Of a stretch of DNA of 10,079 nucleotides, positions 6,362 to 10,079 are shown piece by piece. Location of the stretch: assembly GCA_023133185.1 (NCBI GenBank), contig JAGLWX010000125.1:1-10079 (forward strand), read 5' to 3'. The DNA is from Fidelibacterota bacterium (lineage in GTDB: Bacteria > Fidelibacterota > UBA2242). A model generated the notes under the pieces. The model had not been told where the DNA came from and did no database searches. It saw nothing but the letters and a program-made list of their open reading frames with translations. Within the stretch, counting starts at the first letter, position 1. Every line of letters begins with the position of its first letter. A program made the position numbers and the translations under genes.

Positions 6362-8563
6362 ATGAAATTCATTTCTAAATTTTTATTCACACTTACTCTT
6401 GTCATTACAGTAGTTTTGGGTCAGCATCTCAAGGATGTTGAAATTGAAGCAAAAGTTAATGAACTGCTTCACCAAATGACCTTCGCCGAAAAGGTTGGGC
6501 AAATGACACAATTCAGCGGCACGAATAAGCGGTATGAGCAGATGATCCGGGAAGGAAAAATCGGATCATTACTAAATGTTATCGGTGCGGAAGTGAATAA
6601 TCGCATTCAGAAAATAGCCGTGGAAGAATCCCGTCTCGGAATTCCGCTGGTAATTGGTCTGGATGTAATCCACGGTTATCGCACGATATTTCCGATTCCT
6701 CTGGCGGCATCGGCGAGTTGGGATACTGTATTAATTCGTAAAGCTGCTGAAATTGCGGCAAAAGAAGCGGCATCCGCCGGAATTCACTGGACTTTCGCGC
6801 CAATGGTGGATATTGCGAGAGATCCAAGATGGGGTAGAATAGCAGAAGGAGCTGGTGAAGATCCATTTTTGGGTTCTGCAATGACAAGAGCACAGGTCTT
6901 AGGATTTCAAGGGAAAAGTTTAGCAGATCCTTTAACTCTCTTAGCATGTGGGAAACACTTTGTTGCTTATGGGGGTGCTGAAGGCGGCAGAGATTACAAT
7001 ACGGTTGATATTTCTGAACGAACACTGAGAGAGATTTATTTGCCACCTTTCAAAGCGGCGGTTGACGCCGGTGTGGGCACGCTTATGAGCGCCTTCAATG
7101 AAATCAGCGGCGTTCCCACTTCCGCCAATCAATTTACCTTACGAAAAATTCTTAAGGGAGAATGGGGATTTGACGGTTTCGTCGTCAGTGACTGGAATTC
7201 CATTGGTGAGTTGGTTGCTCACGGCATTGCTAAAGATCGATTGGAAGCCGGAGTTAAGGGATTAACCGCCGGTGTCGATATGGATATGGAGGGACGCTGT
7301 TATACAACGGATATGGAAGCGCTGGTAGCGGACGGAACATTATCGGATGGTTTAATTGAAGACGCTGTCCGACGTATTTTACGGATGAAGTTCAAGTTAG
7401 GACTGTTTGAGCATCCCTATATCGATGAAAACTTGCAAAAAAAATTGATCCTGCATCAGGATCACATTCAGACGGCATTGGAGTTGGCGCGTGAATCCAT
7501 TGTTCTTTTGAAAAATGAAAAGGATGTCTTGCCTTTAAACAGGAAAGAACTTAATACAATTGCACTCATTGGACCTTTGGCGGATGATAAAGATGCACCT
7601 CTCGGCACCTGGAGATGTCAGGGAAAACAGGAAGATGTGGTCACTGTTTATGAAGGGTTGAAAAATAAGTTTGGCGACGATGTGAAAATAATTTACGCCA
7701 AAGGTTGTGATGTTAAAAACAATAGTCGATCCGAATTTAATAAGGCAATTAAAGCCGCCCGGAAAGCCGATGTTGTTGTAATGGTGATGGGTGAAAGCGC
7801 CGATATGAGCGGTGAAGCGGCATCCCGGGCTGATCTGAATTTACCCGGTGTTCAGGCTGAATTGATAAACGCTATCGCCGAAACAAATAAACCGATTGTC
7901 CTGGTGCTGATGAACGGAAGACCAATTACATTGTCAAATATAGAATCGAAAGTGACTGCCATTGTGGAAAGCTGGCATCTTGGTATCCAGCACGGGAATG
8001 CGGTTGCTAATGTATTGACCGGTGATTATAATCCTTCCGGAAAATTAACTGTGACGTTTCCCAGATCGGTGGGTCAAATTCCAATCTATTATAATCATAA
8101 AAGTTCCGGAAGGCCGAATAATCCTTCGGATAAATTTACCTCAAAGTATATAGATTTACCATCTTCACCTCTGTATCCATTTGGATATGGACTCAGCTAC
8201 ACAGAATTTAGATATACCGGTATTGAAGTAGAAAATAATCGCTTATTATCTACTGATGAATTAGTTGTGAGCGTCAATGTGAAAAATACCGGGAAACGGG
8301 GTGGTGATGAAGTTGTTCAACTCTATATTCGGGATATGGTAGGCAGCGTAACCCGACCGGTGAAGGAATTAAAAGGATTTCAACGTGTGGCTTTAGAAGC
8401 AGGTGAGCAAAAAACCGTTCAATTCCAAATACCTGTCCGGAATCTCGGTGCTTACGATTTGGACATGAACTATACGGTTGAACCCGGTGAATTCGGTATC
8501 ATGGTAGGTGGAAATTCCGTTAATGTGTTGACAACGACTGTAGAAGTTGTTAGGTTGAAATGA
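6362..8563 (+). CDS. GH3 beta-glucosidase (BglX-like), periplasmic
   Basis: 733 residues, close to the usual 750-765 of BglX-type enzymes. It should remove terminal glucose from beta-gluco-oligosaccharides. The signal peptide is residues 1-20 (cleavage near VLG/QHL). The N-terminal TIM-barrel (about 25-345) has LDVIHGYRTIFPIP, DPRWGRIAEGAGEDP (154-168), K198-H199 of KHFVAYG, and VVSDW with the nucleophile D277. The alpha/beta C-terminal domain (about 375-610) has MSGEAASR, whose E485 is the probable acid/base. LYPFGYGLSYTEF and a fibronectin-III-like domain finish the protein, which ends VEVVRLK without a sorting tail. It is therefore predicted to stay in the periplasm and finish products of the neighbouring endoglucanases. 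AAAGGA lies 11 bases before the start, 29 bases after the GH16 gene. Some GH3 enzymes with this layout act on xylosides, so glucose specificity rests largely on context. Confidence 0.92.
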   Translation: MKFISKFLFTLTLVITVVLGQHLKDVEIEAKVNELLHQMTFAEKVGQMTQFSGTNKRYEQMIREGKIGSLLNVIGAEVNNRIQKIAVEESRLGIPLVIGLDVIHGYRTIFPIPLAASASWDTVLIRKAAEIAAKEAASAGIHWTFAPMVDIARDPRWGRIAEGAGEDPFLGSAMTRAQVLGFQGKSLADPLTLLACGKHFVAYGGAEGGRDYNTVDISERTLREIYLPPFKAAVDAGVGTLMSAFNEISGVPTSANQFTLRKILKGEWGFDGFVVSDWNSIGELVAHGIAKDRLEAGVKGLTAGVDMDMEGRCYTTDMEALVADGTLSDGLIEDAVRRILRMKFKLGLFEHPYIDENLQKKLILHQDHIQTALELARESIVLLKNEKDVLPLNRKELNTIALIGPLADDKDAPLGTWRCQGKQEDVVTVYEGLKNKFGDDVKIIYAKGCDVKNNSRSEFNKAIKAARKADVVVMVMGESADMSGEAASRADLNLPGVQAELINAIAETNKPIVLVLMNGRPITLSNIESKVTAIVESWHLGIQHGNAVANVLTGDYNPSGKLTVTFPRSVGQIPIYYNHKSSGRPNNPSDKFTSKYIDLPSSPLYPFGYGLSYTEFRYTGIEVENNRLLSTDELVVSVNVKNTGKRGGDEVVQLYIRDMVGSVTRPVKELKGFQRVALEAGEQKTVQFQIPVRNLGAYDLDMNYTVEPGEFGIMVGGNSVNVLTTTVEVVRLK

Positions 8564-8581
8564 AATGAAAGACCAATAACA

Positions 8582-10079
8582 ATGAAACGATACTTCTTAA
8601 TAATTGCAATTTTAAATGTATTGTTTTTTCAATCGGTCTTCGGGTTTTTTAAGACCCGCGGAATGGAAATACTTGATTTGGACGGAAATGCAATAATTTT
8701 ACGGGGCTACGGACTCGGCGGCTGGCTGGTCCCTGAGGGTTATATGCTGCATGTACCGGGCTATGGTTCACCAACATCGATACGCAATAAAATCATCGAT
8801 CTCATTGGCGAAAATGACACCAATGAATTTTTTGAACTCTACCGTAAAAATTACGTAGCGGAAAAAGATATTGAGTTGATTGCAGAGTGGGGTTTTAACT
8901 CGATTCGCCTGCCCTTTCATTATCAATTTTTTTCACCGATTGATTCCCCCGGAGTTTTCATTGAAGATGGGTTTGAAATCATTGATACGTTGCTGATCTG
9001 GTGTAAAAAGAACAATCTTTATTTAATTCTCGATATGCACTGCGCTCCCGGCGGACAGAATTCCGGCAATATCAGTGACAGCGACGGCGAAGCAAAACTC
9101 TGGACGATTCCGTCAAACCAGGATCGCACAATCGAGATTTGGAAACGGATCGCCGAACGTTATGCCAATGAAGAATGGATTGTTGGTTACGATTTATTGA
9201 ATGAGCCGGTTTTACCGTCCGGATACGGCGGCACGGATTTGCGGAATTTATATATTCGATTAACAGATGCGGTTCGTGAAGTGGACCCCAATCATATCAT
9301 TTTTATTGAAGGCAACTGGTATGCGACGGATTTTAGCGGTTTGACCCCGCGCTTTGATTCGAATATGGTGTATGCGTTTCACAAGTATTGGAATGAAACC
9401 GATCTGGCTTCAATTCAAACCTACCGAAATATGCGTCTTCAGAGTATTACTCCTCTCTGGTTGGGAGAGACCGGTGAGAACTCCAACCCGTGGTTTTATG
9501 AGACCGTAAAACTGATGGATCAGCAGAATATTGGCTGGAACTGGTGGGCGCACAAGAAATTTAATACGATTACCAGTCCGCTATCGGCAGTGATTCCTTC
9601 AGGATATCAGCAGATCATTGATTATTGGAAAGGCAATGCAGCGAAACCGTCGGCGGAATTTGCTCGAGCTGCTTTAATGGAAATGGCTTCACATCTTGAA
9701 CCGGACAAATGCGAATTCCATTCCGATGTCATTGCAGCGTTAATGGATCCGGATTTTGGGACGACTTCCAAACCCTTTAAAATTCATATTGTGCCCGGTT
9801 CGCTAATGGCAGTCGATTACGATTTTGGCACCAACGGAGTTGCCTATAATGACGTTGATTATAAAAAGATACGCTGGGATGAAGATCAACCCTGGAACCG
9901 CGGCTATGCTTACCGTAACGACGGGGTGGATATAGAGAAAAGCAGCGGGCTTGGCTCGAATGACTATAACATTGGCTGGATTGAAGATGGTGAATGGGTG
10001 AATTACACAGTTGAGATTGTATATACCGGGAAATATAATATTGATTTTCGGGTAGCCGGCACGTCGAATAACGGTAGAT
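8582..10079 (+). CDS. GH5 beta-glucanase with C-terminal CBM6-like domain (3' end outside window)
   Basis: 499 complete codons are visible with no stop before the window end. A signal peptide (MKRYFLIIAILNVLFFQSVFG) starts 18 bases after the GH3 stop. The catalytic domain spans about residues 25-375. It has RGYGLGGWLVPEGYM, R109 in SIRLPF, H153 in DMHCAPGGQN, acid/base E208 in LLNEP, H267 and Y269 in FHKYW, nucleophile E296 in WLGETGEN, and aromatic WNWW at 319-322. All GH5 signature residues are therefore present. From about residue 401 a CBM6-like carbohydrate-binding domain begins (GVAYND, YRNDGVDIE, YNIGWIEDGEWVNYTV) and is cut by the window edge. GH5 covers cellulases, exo-1,3-glucanases and mannanases. 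The GGWLVPEG and HCAPGGQN motifs and the neighbours favour a beta-glucan substrate. Whether a T9SS tail follows cannot be seen. Confidence 0.88.
   Translation, partial: MKRYFLIIAILNVLFFQSVFGFFKTRGMEILDLDGNAIILRGYGLGGWLVPEGYMLHVPGYGSPTSIRNKIIDLIGENDTNEFFELYRKNYVAEKDIELIAEWGFNSIRLPFHYQFFSPIDSPGVFIEDGFEIIDTLLIWCKKNNLYLILDMHCAPGGQNSGNISDSDGEAKLWTIPSNQDRTIEIWKRIAERYANEEWIVGYDLLNEPVLPSGYGGTDLRNLYIRLTDAVREVDPNHIIFIEGNWYATDFSGLTPRFDSNMVYAFHKYWNETDLASIQTYRNMRLQSITPLWLGETGENSNPWFYETVKLMDQQNIGWNWWAHKKFNTITSPLSAVIPSGYQQIIDYWKGNAAKPSAEFARAALMEMASHLEPDKCEFHSDVIAALMDPDFGTTSKPFKIHIVPGSLMAVDYDFGTNGVAYNDVDYKKIRWDEDQPWNRGYAYRNDGVDIEKSSGLGSNDYNIGWIEDGEWVNYTVEIVYTGKYNIDFRVAGTSNNGR

Noticed and set aside
6579..7046. 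A 155-codon open frame on the minus strand.
   Set aside because: It is antisense to the conserved GH3 core; its Leu/Pro/Gln-rich, low-information sequence is typical of a shadow frame.
8564..8581. A separate promoter or terminator between the GH3 and GH5 genes.
   Set aside because: Only 18 bases separate them and no hairpin or promoter-like pair is visible; operon continuation is simpler.

Overview
The window looks like part of a Gram-negative FCB-group bacterium of the kind that uses a type IX secretion system (T9SS). Candidates are Calditrichota, KSB1, Marinimicrobia, Ignavibacteria or a Fibrobacterota relative; the sequence alone does not settle which. The signs are a C-terminal T9SS sorting domain with the 'LGQNFPNPFN' opening and a lysine end on the GH16 enzyme, a second sorting-domain-like tail on the first gene, and a PorV/PorQ-family outer-membrane barrel. 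All genes are on the + strand, packed 4 to about 100 bases apart. There are no RNA genes, insertion sequences, CRISPR arrays or gene-free stretches over 300 bases.

Layout. Bases 2-1735 hold the 3' part of a long secreted protein with a fibronectin-III-like module and a sorting-domain-like tail. It is followed by a PorV/PorQ-family barrel (1781-2851). The only real intergenic gap (2852-2953) carries a strong 9-bp hairpin that is probably a terminator, possibly with a weak promoter. Then come a lipoprotein of the SurA/PpiC chaperone type (2954-4513), a secreted GH16 beta-glucanase with Ig-like, malectin-like and T9SS modules (4518-6332), a GH3 beta-glucosidase (6362-8563), and a GH5 glucanase with a CBM6-like domain that runs off the window end (8582-10079).

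How they fit together. GH16 + GH3 + GH5 form a beta-glucan (lichenan / mixed-linkage or beta-1,3-glucan) breakdown cluster. The GH16 is predicted to be exported and surface-anchored through T9SS. The GH3 has a signal peptide but no sorting tail, so it probably finishes oligosaccharides in the periplasm. The GH5 has a signal peptide and a binding module, but its C terminus lies outside the window. No SusC/SusD pair is seen.

The most notable observation is that the GH16 domain is circularly permuted. The half with the ExDxE active site comes first, and the strands that are normally N-terminal follow after a Gly-rich linker. This is the arrangement I know from the Fibrobacter succinogenes 1,3-1,4-beta-glucanase. 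Here the permuted enzyme is fused to a malectin-like domain and a T9SS sorting domain.
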